32,032 bases of DNA from Persephonella sp. (lineage in GTDB: Bacteria; Aquificota; Aquificia; Aquificales; Hydrogenothermaceae): NCBI GenBank assembly GCA_027084095.1, contig JALWLQ010000202.1, positions 1-32,032 on the forward strand, in the 5' to 3' direction. Under the pieces are notes generated by a model, which did no database searches, had not been told where the DNA came from, and was given only the letters and a program-made list of their open reading frames with translations. The position numbers and the translations under genes were made by a program. Below are positions 13,541 to 21,633 of the stretch, one piece after another. The first letter of the stretch is position 1, and the number at the start of each line of letters is the position of its first letter.

Positions 13541-14777
13541 AATTCTGGTTCATATATGCTGCGGGGTAGATGCAATTTATGCACTACAAAAAATAAAAGA
13601 GGAATTCCCAAATTCTTACATAGAAGGATATTTCTATGACCCTAATATACACCCCCAGGAAGAATATGAACTAAGATGGATAGAAACTCGTAGGGTATGC
13701 AATCAGCTTGGGATAAACTGTGAAAAGGCTGAATATGATATCCAGAACTGGCTAACAGCAGTTAAAGGACTGGAAAATGAGCCTGAAAGGGGGGCAAGAT
13801 GCACTGTCTGCCATGATGTCAGACTGGAAAAAACAGCACAGAGGGCAAGAGAAAAAGGATTTAACAAGATTACAACTGTTCTCATGATGAGCCCTAAAAA
13901 AGATTTTCAGGTTTTAAAATCTGTAGGTGAGAAAGTAGCATCCCAATATGGTCTGGAATTTGTTGCGATAGACTTCCGTAAAGGTGGCGGCGTTGAAAAG
14001 ATGAACAAACTATCCAAAGAGAACCAGCTATACCACCAAAATTACTGCGGTTGTATGTTTGCTTTATTTCAGCAAAGAAATAGTGAGTTTGTGGAGGAAC
14101 TGGTTAGTTTCGGTAAAGGAAGACTTCCTGGAAGTAGAGAAGAACTACTTTTTATAAAACAAATCAGAACATTTGCAGAAGAACTGGGACTACCTTGCAC
14201 AGAAAAAGATTTTGATTTTATGAACTGGCGTTTAATATCCTCTGTAATGAAAGTAAACAAAAAACCTGTCTTCCACACAGTTTTATGGGGTTCCCATTCA
14301 ATAAAAGGAATACTCAGAGCAAAAATCAGTGAGATATTAGAACTGGAAGATAAAAAAGTATGCTTCCTAAATAAATCAAATACTCAGATATGGATTTTGG
14401 ACACTTCTCTAAAAGAAATTCCCCTTGAAAAACCAAGGAATTTTACACATCCAGTTTTTATTGTAGGAAATGAAATACAACTAAGTATAGGAGATAAAAT
14501 AGAATTACAACTGAAAACTAAATTTGATGAGAATGGAAAATCTCAAAACCTGTACATAGGGAAAGACACAGCAACAGAATTTATAGATTTCTGGAGTGAT
14601 ACCCTTTTAGATGGTTCTTATGGCTGTGATATAGAAAAAATTAAAAATGAGTTAATAGAACATAAAAAAGACATACAAGATGGAAATCTCCAGATAAGAA
14701 TTTTCGGAGCACATACAGTTGGACAGTTAGGGAAACTCTCTTCACAGGAAAAAAGTTTGAATTTAAATTATTATTAA
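13533..14777 (+). CDS. queH: Epoxyqueuosine reductase QueH
   Basis: Catalyses the last step of queuosine synthesis in tRNA, reducing epoxyqueuosine to queuosine; QueH is the non-cobalamin alternative to QueG. The family cysteines are visible: Cys9-Cys10 (HICCGVDA), Cys91-x-x-Cys94 (CTVCHDVR) and a later YCGC. YFYDPNIHPQEEY and DPN-type residues match the former DUF208. Residues beyond about 190 form a second, C-terminal domain of unknown role; long forms of QueH of this type are my recollection for related phyla, not verified. The ATG overlaps the HNH stop in ATGGATAA, so translation is probably coupled. Confidence 0.88.
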   Translation: MDKILVHICCGVDAIYALQKIKEEFPNSYIEGYFYDPNIHPQEEYELRWIETRRVCNQLGINCEKAEYDIQNWLTAVKGLENEPERGARCTVCHDVRLEKTAQRAREKGFNKITTVLMMSPKKDFQVLKSVGEKVASQYGLEFVAIDFRKGGGVEKMNKLSKENQLYHQNYCGCMFALFQQRNSEFVEELVSFGKGRLPGSREELLFIKQIRTFAEELGLPCTEKDFDFMNWRLISSVMKVNKKPVFHTVLWGSHSIKGILRAKISEILELEDKKVCFLNKSNTQIWILDTSLKEIPLEKPRNFTHPVFIVGNEIQLSIGDKIELQLKTKFDENGKSQNLYIGKDTATEFIDFWSDTLLDGSYGCDIEKIKNELIEHKKDIQDGNLQIRIFGAHTVGQLGKLSSQEKSLNLNYY

Positions 14778-14786
14778 TGTTATACT
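14757..14786 (+). promoter_or_regulatory. Sigma-70-like promoter of the rodZ-ogg-rsmG operon
   Basis: TTGAAT (14757-14762), 18 nt, TATACT (14781-14786). It overlaps the 3' end of queH, and the leader to the rodZ start would be about 25 nt. Confidence 0.45.
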
Positions 14787-14817
14787 TTACCATATCACTA
14801 ACTTAGGGTTTTAAATA

Positions 14818-15552
14818 TTGATTGACCTCATTCAAGCATCTAAGATTTGCAAAGATGAGAGGGAAAAGAGAGGTCTATCCAGAGAAGACCTTCACAAGAT
14901 TACAAAACTGCCTGTTGATATTATCAGAAGGTTAGAAGAAGACGAAAGTTATCTTAAAAAAGAACCTTATGCTTATTTCCAGATGAAAATCCTCTTAAAT
15001 CATTTCGGTATAAATGAAGAACTTTCAAGAGAAACTCCTGTAGAAGAGCTAAAAAAAGAAAAAGAAGAAAAGATTGAATACCAGCCACGAAATTCTTTTT
15101 TTAAGTTTTTTAAAGGTGTTTTCGGGGCGTTAGTTCTTATTCTGTTTACAGCTTTATCATTTTCCTTTAAAGAAAAAGAGGAAGACAGATTTGTGGTCTT
15201 TTTATCCCTTTTAAACTCTTCTCCTGAAGAAAATACAAAAACCACAAATAATTTAGATTTTGAAAGAAACATAAAAAACATAAGAAATATACATCTAAAA
15301 GCAAAAAATTATGTATGGATAACAGCCTATATAGATGGAAAAGAAAAAGTTATAAAACTCACAAAAGGCCAGTCTGTAAAACTAAAATTCAATAAAAAAA
15401 TTAAATTTGAAACAATAGGAAACGCCAATAACCTTATTATTATCTTTGATAACAAAAAAGTTGCTCTCAATAAAAAGATAATTCATAATCTCTTTGTTGA
15501 TAACGAAGGAGTTTTCTACAACGGATACAATCTGGCACAGGAAGAAAGTTGA
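14818..15552 (+). CDS. RodZ-like helix-turn-helix membrane protein
   Basis: Layout of RodZ: an N-terminal HTH_25 domain (residues about 1-68, with REKRGLSREDLHKITKLPVDIIRRLEED), a charged linker, one membrane segment (about 98-117, FKGVFGALVLILFTALSF), and a periplasmic part ending in a beta-rich DUF4115-like domain (LKAKNYVWITAYIDGKEKVI and KGQSVKLKF). RodZ links MreB to the cell-wall machinery in rod-shaped cells. The start is TTG at 14818, as no in-frame ATG precedes the HTH; AGGG about 10 nt upstream is a weak ribosome site. The stop overlaps the next gene's TTG start. Confidence 0.8.
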   Translation: MIDLIQASKICKDEREKRGLSREDLHKITKLPVDIIRRLEEDESYLKKEPYAYFQMKILLNHFGINEELSRETPVEELKKEKEEKIEYQPRNSFFKFFKGVFGALVLILFTALSFSFKEKEEDRFVVFLSLLNSSPEENTKTTNNLDFERNIKNIRNIHLKAKNYVWITAYIDGKEKVIKLTKGQSVKLKFNKKIKFETIGNANNLIIIFDNKKVALNKKIIHNLFVDNEGVFYNGYNLAQEES

Positions 15553-16217
15553 TACCTGCTAAGGAAGAAGTAGAAAAAGCAAAACAGGAAGTAGAAAAAT
15601 ACGTTAATCAAAGAATATCAGAGTTTAAAGCTCTAAAAGAGAAAAATTTAACCACATTTGATTTTAGACCATTTGTTGATATTGAACCTTATCAGGCTGA
15701 TATATTCTCAGAGGCATGTTTCTGCATTCTGACTGCCAACTCATCCGCAGTAATGGGAATTAAAATCCAGAAAGAAGTAGGCATAAAAGGATTTAAAGAA
15801 TATCCTTTTGAAAAACTATTTGAGATTATCAGAAAAAAAGGGCATAGATTTGCTGCCCAGAGGACAGAAAGGATTATAAGATTAAGGGAACAAGAAGATT
15901 TTATGCTGAGCATTGCCAAGGAACAAAATGGTAAAGAAGCAAGGGAAAAACTGGTTAAAGCTATATATGGATATGGATATAAAGAAGCCAGTCATTTTTT
16001 AAGAAATATAGGTTTTGATGATGTTGCTATTATTGACAGGCACATATCCAGATTTCTGTTTGAAAAAGGTCTTGTAAAACCAAGAAAAACCATAACCAAA
16101 AAAGTTTACCTTGAATGTGAAGAAGCTCTTGAAAAAATTGCCGCAGATATAGGTTTAACCCAGGCAGAACTTGACTTGTATATTTTTTACATCAAAACAG
16201 GCAAAGTTTTGAAATGA
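15549..16217 (+). CDS. ogg: 8-oxoguanine DNA glycosylase/AP lyase, Ogg2 type
   Basis: Base-excision repair enzyme that removes 8-oxoguanine and nicks the abasic site. The sequence fits the Ogg2 class of the helix-hairpin-helix superfamily, best known from archaea. It has a helical N-domain with CFCILTANSSAVMG, a HhH with GYGYKEASHFLRNIG, and IIDRHISRFL. The Lys of GYKEAS and the Asp of IIDRH correspond to the catalytic Lys/Asp pair of the class. Length is 222 residues, normal for Ogg2. Start is TTG 15549 overlapping the rodZ TGA, with AGGAAG upstream. Its stop overlaps the rsmG ATG (ATGA), so it is in the same operon. Confidence 0.87.
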   Translation: MIPAKEEVEKAKQEVEKYVNQRISEFKALKEKNLTTFDFRPFVDIEPYQADIFSEACFCILTANSSAVMGIKIQKEVGIKGFKEYPFEKLFEIIRKKGHRFAAQRTERIIRLREQEDFMLSIAKEQNGKEAREKLVKAIYGYGYKEASHFLRNIGFDDVAIIDRHISRFLFEKGLVKPRKTITKKVYLECEEALEKIAADIGLTQAELDLYIFYIKTGKVLK

Positions 16218-16819
16218 TACAAAAACTAAAAGAGTTAGCAGAAAAAAACGGAATATATCTAAATGAAAATCAGTTAAAAAAATTTGAGAAATATCTGGAG
16301 CTATTATCCAAATGGAACAGAGTTTATAACCTTACTTCAATTCGTAAAAAAGAGGAAATAATCACAAAGCACTTTTTAGATAGTCTTACCCTTGTTAAAG
16401 TTTTTGAAAGAACAGACATATCGGTAGAAGGCAAAAAAATAGCTGACCTTGGTTCAGGTGGGGGATTTCCCGGAGTTCCAGTAAAGATATACTATGGAAA
16501 CAAAATTGATATGTACCTGATTGAAGCTGTTCAGAAAAAATGCATCTTTCTGGAAATGCTTAGAAGAGAACTTGAGCTGGATTATAAGGTGTTGTGCGAC
16601 AGGGCAGAGAATATAAACCAAAAATTTGATATTGTTCTGAGCCGTGCCACAGGAGATACTTTTGATGTTTTAAAATGGGGAAAAGACCTGTTAAAAGAAG
16701 GTGGCTATCTGATTATCATGAAAGGAAAAAAAGTTGAAGAAGAGCTAAAACCATATACTTTATCCATGAAATTTGTAGGATTACCTGAAAGAAAGTTTGT
16801 AATAATCCAGAAATCCTAA
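16214..16819 (+). CDS. rsmG: 16S rRNA (guanine-N7) methyltransferase RsmG
   Basis: Methylates N7 of G527 in 16S rRNA with S-adenosylmethionine. The protein shows the GidB pattern: KWNRVYNLTSIRKKEEIITKHF-like N-terminal region with LDSL, then the SAM-binding loop ADLGSGGGFPGVP (residues about 76-88), then the conserved later motif DIVLSRATGD. Length 201 is typical. The ATG overlaps the preceding stop as ATGA, so translation is coupled to ogg2. No terminator is visible after it. Confidence 0.95.
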   Translation: MIQKLKELAEKNGIYLNENQLKKFEKYLELLSKWNRVYNLTSIRKKEEIITKHFLDSLTLVKVFERTDISVEGKKIADLGSGGGFPGVPVKIYYGNKIDMYLIEAVQKKCIFLEMLRRELELDYKVLCDRAENINQKFDIVLSRATGDTFDVLKWGKDLLKEGGYLIIMKGKKVEEELKPYTLSMKFVGLPERKFVIIQKS

Positions 16820-16864
16820 TTGAGCTACATCAATGCTTTTCCCCTGAAATAATTCCATATTAAA

Positions 16865-16925
16865 AACCGTTATTTCTTTCTTGTAATAATGAAATTTTTG
16901 TTATATCTTAAAAGTAATAACGGTT
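16865..16925. repeat. Split dyad flanking the moaA promoter
   Basis: AACCGTTATT (16865-16874) is perfectly complementary to AATAACGGTT (16916-16925), with centres 51 bp apart. The right arm ends just before the AAGGAG ribosome site of moaA. It may be a pair of operator half-sites or an RNA stem; the regulator is unknown. Confidence 0.6.
16881..16909 (+). promoter_or_regulatory. Possible promoter of moaA
   Basis: TTGTAA (16881-16886), 17 nt, TATCTT (16904-16909). It lies between the two arms of the dyad. The -10 is weak. Confidence 0.35.
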
Positions 16926-16938
16926 AAGGAGATTAAAG

Positions 16939-17910
16939 ATGATGCAGGAAATAACATACCTAAGGGTTTCCGTCACAGATAAATGCAATCTCAAATGTTT
17001 CTACTGCCGTCCTGACAATTCAGAGTTTGTTCCCCATGAAGAAATCCTGAGATACGAGGAAATAGCAAGACTTGTAAAGGCAATGACAAAATACGGATTG
17101 AAGAAAGTTCGTATAACAGGTGGAGAACCCCTTGTAAGACCACAATTAGAAGAACTGGTCAGAATGCTAAGAGAAATTCCGGAAATAAAAGATATATCCC
17201 TTACCACAAATGGAATAACACTGGCAAAACATGCAGAAGAACTGAGAAAAGCCGGCTTAGATAGACTGAATATTTCCATAGACAGCCTAAAGCCAGACCT
17301 ATTTTATCAGATTACAAAAGGTAGACTTGAGGATGTCCTTGAAGGCATTAGAGTATCAAAAGAACTGGGATACAACCCAATCAAAGTAAATGCAGTTATT
17401 GTAAAAGGTCTAAACGAGGATGAGGCTCTGGATTTCGTTGAGTTTGGAGCAGAATACGGGGTGGAAGTCAGATTTATTGAGATGATGCCAATAGGTGGAG
17501 AGCTTATAAACTGGTCGGAAGAAAAAGTCAAACCCCTTGATGAGATAAAACAAAAAATAGAAGAAAAATACGGAAAGTTAATTCCTGCTATATCCATAGG
17601 AAGTGGTGCAGCAAGAGTTTACAAAGTGCCTAAGCTCAACACAAAAGTAGGATTTATTACTCCTATATCAAATCCCTTCTGTGATGGCTGTTCTAAACTC
17701 AGACTAACAGCAGAAGGACATATAAAGCTATGCCTCAGGACAGATGAGGAGATAGATGCAAAACCTGTAATTAGAAATGGAACAGATGAAGAATTAGATA
17801 GATTTATAAAAAAAGTTATAGTAGAAAAAGAACTTTCAAACCAGAAAATCCTAAAATCAGGCTACGCATTCTCAGACTGCAGAAGAATAATGACAAGCAT
17901 AGGAGGATAG
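16939..17910 (+). CDS. moaA: GTP 3',8-cyclase MoaA
   Basis: Radical-SAM enzyme that, with MoaC, turns GTP into cyclic pyranopterin monophosphate in molybdenum cofactor synthesis. The N-terminal 4Fe-4S motif is Cys16-x3-Cys20-x2-Cys23 (DKCNLKCFYC). RITGGEPLVRP follows. The C-terminal second cluster uses Cys248, Cys251 and Cys265 (NPFCDGCSKLR, HIKLC). The protein ends in Gly-Gly, as active MoaA does. Length 323 is normal. The first of two adjacent ATGs has AAGGAG 7 nt upstream; the second is possible. No other moa gene is nearby. A dyad flanks the promoter and may regulate it. Confidence 0.96.
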   Translation: MMQEITYLRVSVTDKCNLKCFYCRPDNSEFVPHEEILRYEEIARLVKAMTKYGLKKVRITGGEPLVRPQLEELVRMLREIPEIKDISLTTNGITLAKHAEELRKAGLDRLNISIDSLKPDLFYQITKGRLEDVLEGIRVSKELGYNPIKVNAVIVKGLNEDEALDFVEFGAEYGVEVRFIEMMPIGGELINWSEEKVKPLDEIKQKIEEKYGKLIPAISIGSGAARVYKVPKLNTKVGFITPISNPFCDGCSKLRLTAEGHIKLCLRTDEEIDAKPVIRNGTDEELDRFIKKVIVEKELSNQKILKSGYAFSDCRRIMTSIGG

Positions 17911-17939
17911 GATATAATTTTTCTAAAAAAAGAGGATAA

Positions 17940-19061
17940 ATGAAAGTTCTCTTCTATCTCCATAACTTATGGGATATTTCTGCCACCACAAGGTTATCTA
18001 TAGATTTAGCTAACATCTTAAAGGAAAAATACAATATAGATGTAGAATTTGCAGTAAATAAACGAGTAGATAATGATATAAAATCTCTTCCCTTTAAACT
18101 ACACGTTTTAAACAGAAAAGGAGAAATAGGAAAAGCTATTGCCCTAAAAAATCTAATAGAAAAAGAAAAATACGATATTGTTTTAAGTTATATGCTTACA
18201 CAGAATGTTATTCTTTCTTTAGCTAAAAAATTTCTTAAAGATAAAGCCAAAACAGTATTTTTAGGGTCAGTCCATAACTCATATAATTATATGGAGAACA
18301 AACAATGGTACAAACTTCCATACAGATATTTGATGAAAAGAATTTATGAAAATTTAGACGGAATAATAGTTGTCTCTACAGCAGTTGAAGAAGACGTCAA
18401 TAAAGCATTCTTTGTAAAAAAAGAAAAATTAAAGGTAATATACAACTATATAGATATAAAAAAAATCAAGGCAATGGCTCAGGAAGATTTAACTCCTGAA
18501 GAGAAAAGGATATTTGAAAAACCTGTCGTTATAAATGTTGGAAGAGTTGAAGTCCAAAAAGGACAAGAATATCTTATAAAAGCTTTTCCAAAAATTAAAA
18601 AGGAAATTAAAGAAGCTTACCTTGTTATCATTGGAGATGGTTCCCTTATGCCAAGTCTTAAAGAATTAGCCAAAAGCCTAAATATAGAAAAAGATACTTT
18701 CTTCTTTGGATACAAAAAAAATCCTTTTAAATATGTAGTTCATTCTAAAGTGTTCGCATTTCCTTCTTTATGGGAAGGAGTAGGAAATGTGGTTTTAGAA
18801 GCTCAGGCTTTAGGAACACCGGTTGTTGCATTTGACAGTCAGGGTGGTCATGTAGATGTATTACAAAACTCAGGTATACTGGTACCTGAAAAAAATATTG
18901 ACAAATTAGCAGAAAATATCATTCGTCTTTTAAAAGATGAAAATGTAAGAAAACATTATTCAAAATTAGCCTTAGAAAATATTAGAAATTACACAGTTGA
19001 AAAGAAGGCTCAAGAATACTTTGAGTATTTTAATAAAAAACTACGAGAAAAATATGGATAA
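17940..19061 (+). CDS. Glycosyltransferase family 4 (GT-B fold)
   Basis: Retaining GT-B glycosyltransferase that transfers a sugar from a nucleotide donor, probably in lipopolysaccharide or surface polysaccharide synthesis on the inner membrane's cytoplasmic face. The donor domain has VINVGRVEVQKGQEYLIKAF and the EX7E motif in PSLWEGVGNVVLEAQALG, followed by TPVVAFDSQGG. The N-terminal acceptor domain begins MKVLFYLHNLWDISATTRLS. The ATG follows AGAGG. The stop overlaps the next gene by 8 nt (ATGGATAA). Donor and acceptor cannot be named. Confidence 0.9.
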   Translation: MKVLFYLHNLWDISATTRLSIDLANILKEKYNIDVEFAVNKRVDNDIKSLPFKLHVLNRKGEIGKAIALKNLIEKEKYDIVLSYMLTQNVILSLAKKFLKDKAKTVFLGSVHNSYNYMENKQWYKLPYRYLMKRIYENLDGIIVVSTAVEEDVNKAFFVKKEKLKVIYNYIDIKKIKAMAQEDLTPEEKRIFEKPVVINVGRVEVQKGQEYLIKAFPKIKKEIKEAYLVIIGDGSLMPSLKELAKSLNIEKDTFFFGYKKNPFKYVVHSKVFAFPSLWEGVGNVVLEAQALGTPVVAFDSQGGHVDVLQNSGILVPEKNIDKLAENIIRLLKDENVRKHYSKLALENIRNYTVEKKAQEYFEYFNKKLREKYG

Positions 19062-19818
19062 ATTACCTCTCTCTGTTGCTTTAATATCTTACAATGAGGA
19101 AGATAATATAAGTAGAACACTCAAAGCAATTCAAGATATAGCTTCTGAAATTATTCTGGTAGATTCAGGTTCAACAGATAAAACCATTGAAATTGCTAAA
19201 AGTTTTGGTGCAAAAGTCTTTATTGAGGAATGGAAAGGGTTCAGGGAACAAAAAAACTCAGCATTGGAAAAATGCTCTCAGGAATGGATTTTATTTTTAG
19301 ATTGTGATGAAGTAGTATCAAAAGAGCTTAAAAAATCCATAATAGATGCTATAAAAAACCCTTTTGCAGATGGATACCTTATAAACAGAAAAACAGTTTA
19401 TTTGGGAAAACCTTTGAAATACGCCTGGCAGCCTGATTTAAAATTAAGACTTGTTAATAAAAATTCAAATCCCCGATGGGAAGGAGGGGAAATCCATGAA
19501 TTCTTAGTAATTGATGGAAAAGTAAAGAAAATTAAAGGGGATTTATTTCATTACTCCTATAAAGATATAAAAGAACACTTCACTAAAGTTATTAATTATT
19601 CATATATAGCTGCTTCTGAATTGCATAAAAAAGGAAAGAAATTTAAACTCCACAAAATAATTTTAAATCCTATGGCATCTTTTATAAGAGAATATTTCTT
19701 AAAAAGAGGCTTCCTTGATGGAATAAGAGGCTTTATTGTTGCTATCAGTGCTACAGTTTATAGCTTTTTAAAGTACATATACCTTTGGGAGATGCAGAAA
19801 AAAGATGGAGAAAGTTAG
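19054..19818 (+). CDS. Glycosyltransferase family 2, WaaE/KdtX-like
   Basis: GT-A fold inverting transferase. It opens with SVALISYNEEDNISRTLKAI, followed by LVDSGSTDKT and the metal-binding region ILFLDCDEVVS (DxD type). The later RLVNKNSNPRWEGGEIHEFL stretch is typical of the WaaE-like lipopolysaccharide core glucosyltransferases. Length 254 fits that group. I start at ATG 19054, which overlaps the GT4 stop; an upstream in-frame ATG would lengthen it inside GT4 with no ribosome site. The next gene overlaps its end by 14 nt, so all three transferases are one unit. Confidence 0.87.
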   Translation: MDKLPLSVALISYNEEDNISRTLKAIQDIASEIILVDSGSTDKTIEIAKSFGAKVFIEEWKGFREQKNSALEKCSQEWILFLDCDEVVSKELKKSIIDAIKNPFADGYLINRKTVYLGKPLKYAWQPDLKLRLVNKNSNPRWEGGEIHEFLVIDGKVKKIKGDLFHYSYKDIKEHFTKVINYSYIAASELHKKGKKFKLHKIILNPMASFIREYFLKRGFLDGIRGFIVAISATVYSFLKYIYLWEMQKKDGES

Positions 19819-20686
19819 CGTTGTTATACCTGTTTACAACGGAGAGAAGTTTATAAAACAAGCCGTTGATTGTGTATTAAATCAGAAGTACACGAATACT
19901 CGAATTGTTATCATTGACGATTGTTCTACAGATAAAACACAAGACGTAATTTTTAAAAATTTCAGAGAACTAATAGGAAATAAAATTATTTATCATCAAA
20001 ATGAAAAAAATATGGAACGGGTTTATAGCAGAAATAAAGGTGTTGAATTATCAGATGGAGAATATATTTTCTTCCTTGATTATGATGACCTATGGGCAGA
20101 GAATTATATAGAGACCGTTATACCTTATTTAAAAGAATTTGATATTGTTTATTCTTTTCCACGAACTTTTATCAACGAAAAAGGAGAGACAATAAGAAAA
20201 TCAAAAAAAAGTATACAGTCTATAGAAAAAATTATATTTTCAGGTCTTATCGGATATCCTTCTGCTTCTGCTTTTAAAAAAAGCAAATTCCCTTTCTATA
20301 AGCAAGAATATTTGATGAGGGAAGACTGGGAAATATTTGTAAGAAGTTTTATAAAAGGTCTAAAAATAAAATTATTAGATAAAGATACTGTTTTTATTAG
20401 AGAACATCAGAACAGAACCAGCAAAAACAATATAAGTTTTTATAAGGCCACCCTTAAAGTTTACTCAGATTATAAAAATTTGGTTCCTGATAGCTATAAA
20501 GCAGATTTTTTATTTCATGTTGGGGAAGTTTGTCTAAGATATGGAGATATTCCTAAAGGATGGAATTTAATCCTAAAATCTATACTATTAAATCCTAAAA
20601 TCTTACAGGACAAAAGGAAGGTTATTTCTCTTTTAAAAAGAGGTTTTAGAGTAGATAGAGCTCTAAGATTTCTTAACAGCAACTAA
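19805..20686 (+). CDS. Glycosyltransferase family 2 (GT-A)
   Basis: Typical GT2 N-terminus: VSVVIPVYNGEKFIKQAVDCVL, IDDCSTDKTQ and the DxD-like FLDYDDLWAEN. The acceptor part contains REDWEIFVRSF, a usual third motif. The C-terminal 80 residues are helical and less conserved. Length 293 is normal. It starts inside the end of the WaaE-like gene. Its stop lies 24 nt inside the convergent methyltransferase gene, so the two mRNAs overlap tail to tail. Likely substrate is a cell-envelope glycan; donor unknown. Confidence 0.88.
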   Translation: MEKVSVVIPVYNGEKFIKQAVDCVLNQKYTNTRIVIIDDCSTDKTQDVIFKNFRELIGNKIIYHQNEKNMERVYSRNKGVELSDGEYIFFLDYDDLWAENYIETVIPYLKEFDIVYSFPRTFINEKGETIRKSKKSIQSIEKIIFSGLIGYPSASAFKKSKFPFYKQEYLMREDWEIFVRSFIKGLKIKLLDKDTVFIREHQNRTSKNNISFYKATLKVYSDYKNLVPDSYKADFLFHVGEVCLRYGDIPKGWNLILKSILLNPKILQDKRKVISLLKRGFRVDRALRFLNSN

Positions 20687-21283
20687 TATCCCATCTCTTA
20701 TTGGAAGGATAACCGAAAAATAATTCTCAAACATATATTTATTAAACTGGTTTAATATTTTAGCCTTTTTATTTTCAGGTTCAAATAAAACCTTCCCCTG
20801 AAACAAAACATTATCAGCTATTACCATCCCATCTGGAGAAAGATTTTCTTCCAGGACTTTTATTGCTTCCATATATTTTGCCTTTTCCAAATCCAGAAAA
20901 AGTATATCAATATTTTTATATTCCTGTCCTATTTCAATGGCATCTCCAATTCTAAATTCAGCTTTGTCTAATAATTTAGCTTTAGTGAAAAATTCCTTAG
21001 CAAGATTTATATTCTTTTCCTGATAATCTGTTAAAACAACTTTCCCCTTTTTTAATCCTTTTGCAAACCAGTAAGCAGAATAACCAAAACCTGAGCCTAT
21101 TTCTACAACAAGACGGGGATTTTTGAGTTTTGTTAGCAAATATAAAAGCCGTCCCCCTTCCCTACCAATAATAGGAAAATCTTTTTTCTCAGCATATTTT
21201 TCCATCTCTAAAACTATCGGGTCTTCTTCTATAGAAAGATTTTCCAGATATTCCTCAAACTTCGGATTTACCAAAAACTCCAT
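20663..21283 (-). CDS. SAM-dependent O-methyltransferase (class I, COG4122-like)
   Basis: The fold of small catechol-type O-methyltransferases: a short helical N-terminus, IGREGGRLLYLL, the SAM loop VVEIGSGFGYSAYWFAKGL, the acidic VLTDYQEKN after beta-2, IDILFLDLEKAKY and VIADNVLFQGKV. Length is 206 residues, normal for the group. The start has GAGGAG 5 nt upstream. The substrate is unknown. It faces the GT2 gene and is divergent from the toxin-antitoxin operon. Confidence 0.85.
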   Translation of the reverse strand: MEFLVNPKFEEYLENLSIEEDPIVLEMEKYAEKKDFPIIGREGGRLLYLLTKLKNPRLVVEIGSGFGYSAYWFAKGLKKGKVVLTDYQEKNINLAKEFFTKAKLLDKAEFRIGDAIEIGQEYKNIDILFLDLEKAKYMEAIKVLEENLSPDGMVIADNVLFQGKVLFEPENKKAKILNQFNKYMFENYFSVILPIRDGILVAVKKS

Positions 21284-21336
21284 TTATTCTCCTCTGAAAG
21301 TTTTAAGATTAATATCTTATGAACTTTCTTCTCAGG

Positions 21337-21385
21337 TTGCAAAGTTATAAAATTAGTATTAAATTTGTGTATAAAAATACACAAA
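21337..21385 (+). promoter_or_regulatory. Promoter and palindromic operator of the RelBE-like operon
   Basis: TTTGTGTAT (21364-21372) and ATACACAAA (21377-21385) form a perfect 9-bp dyad around AAAA, ending 1 nt before the AGGAGG of the antitoxin. A weak promoter, TTGCAA (21337-21342), 17 nt, TAAATT (21360-21365), runs into it. Such placement fits autorepression by the antitoxin or the toxin-antitoxin complex, as is usual for this class. Confidence 0.65.
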
Positions 21386-21399
21386 AGGAGGAAAACCCA

Positions 21400-21630
21400 A
21401 TGCCTGCGGTAAGAATGAATATATCCCTTGATAAAGAAATAGCTGATGAGCTTGAAAGCATAGCAAAAGAACTTGGAGAAAAGAAAAGCCATATTATAAG
21501 AGATGCCCTTATGTATTATTTTGACTATCTGGATGTGAAAATTGCTGAAGAAAGACTTAAAAGAGTAGAAAGGGGAGAAGAAGAACTTATACCATTTGAA
21601 GAAGTAAAGAGAAGGCTCGGATTGGAGTAA
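21400..21630 (+). CDS. RelB-type ribbon-helix-helix antitoxin
   Basis: A 76-residue antitoxin of the RHH (RelB/CopG-like) kind. The N-terminus VRMNISLDKEIADELESIAKE (split: VRMNISLD is the strand, the rest helix one) is followed by KKSHIIRDALMYYF, the second helix. The C-terminal half is charged and would wrap the toxin (ERLKRVERGEEELIPFEEV). ATG 21400 is preceded by AGGAGG, so an upstream in-frame ATG is rejected. The toxin gene starts 3 nt after the stop. It should bind the palindrome upstream and neutralise the partner. Confidence 0.88.
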   Translation: MPAVRMNISLDKEIADELESIAKELGEKKSHIIRDALMYYFDYLDVKIAEERLKRVERGEEELIPFEEVKRRLGLE

Positions 21631-21633
21631 TAT

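Noticed and set aside
16861-16938. Molybdenum-cofactor riboswitch before moaA
   Set aside because: The leader after the likely start is too short and only one 10-bp pairing is visible, one arm of which is upstream of the promoter.
18997-19053. Longer N-terminus of the WaaE-like glycosyltransferase
   Set aside because: It would overlap the GT4 gene by 65 nt without a ribosome site; the family starts at the ATG at 19054.
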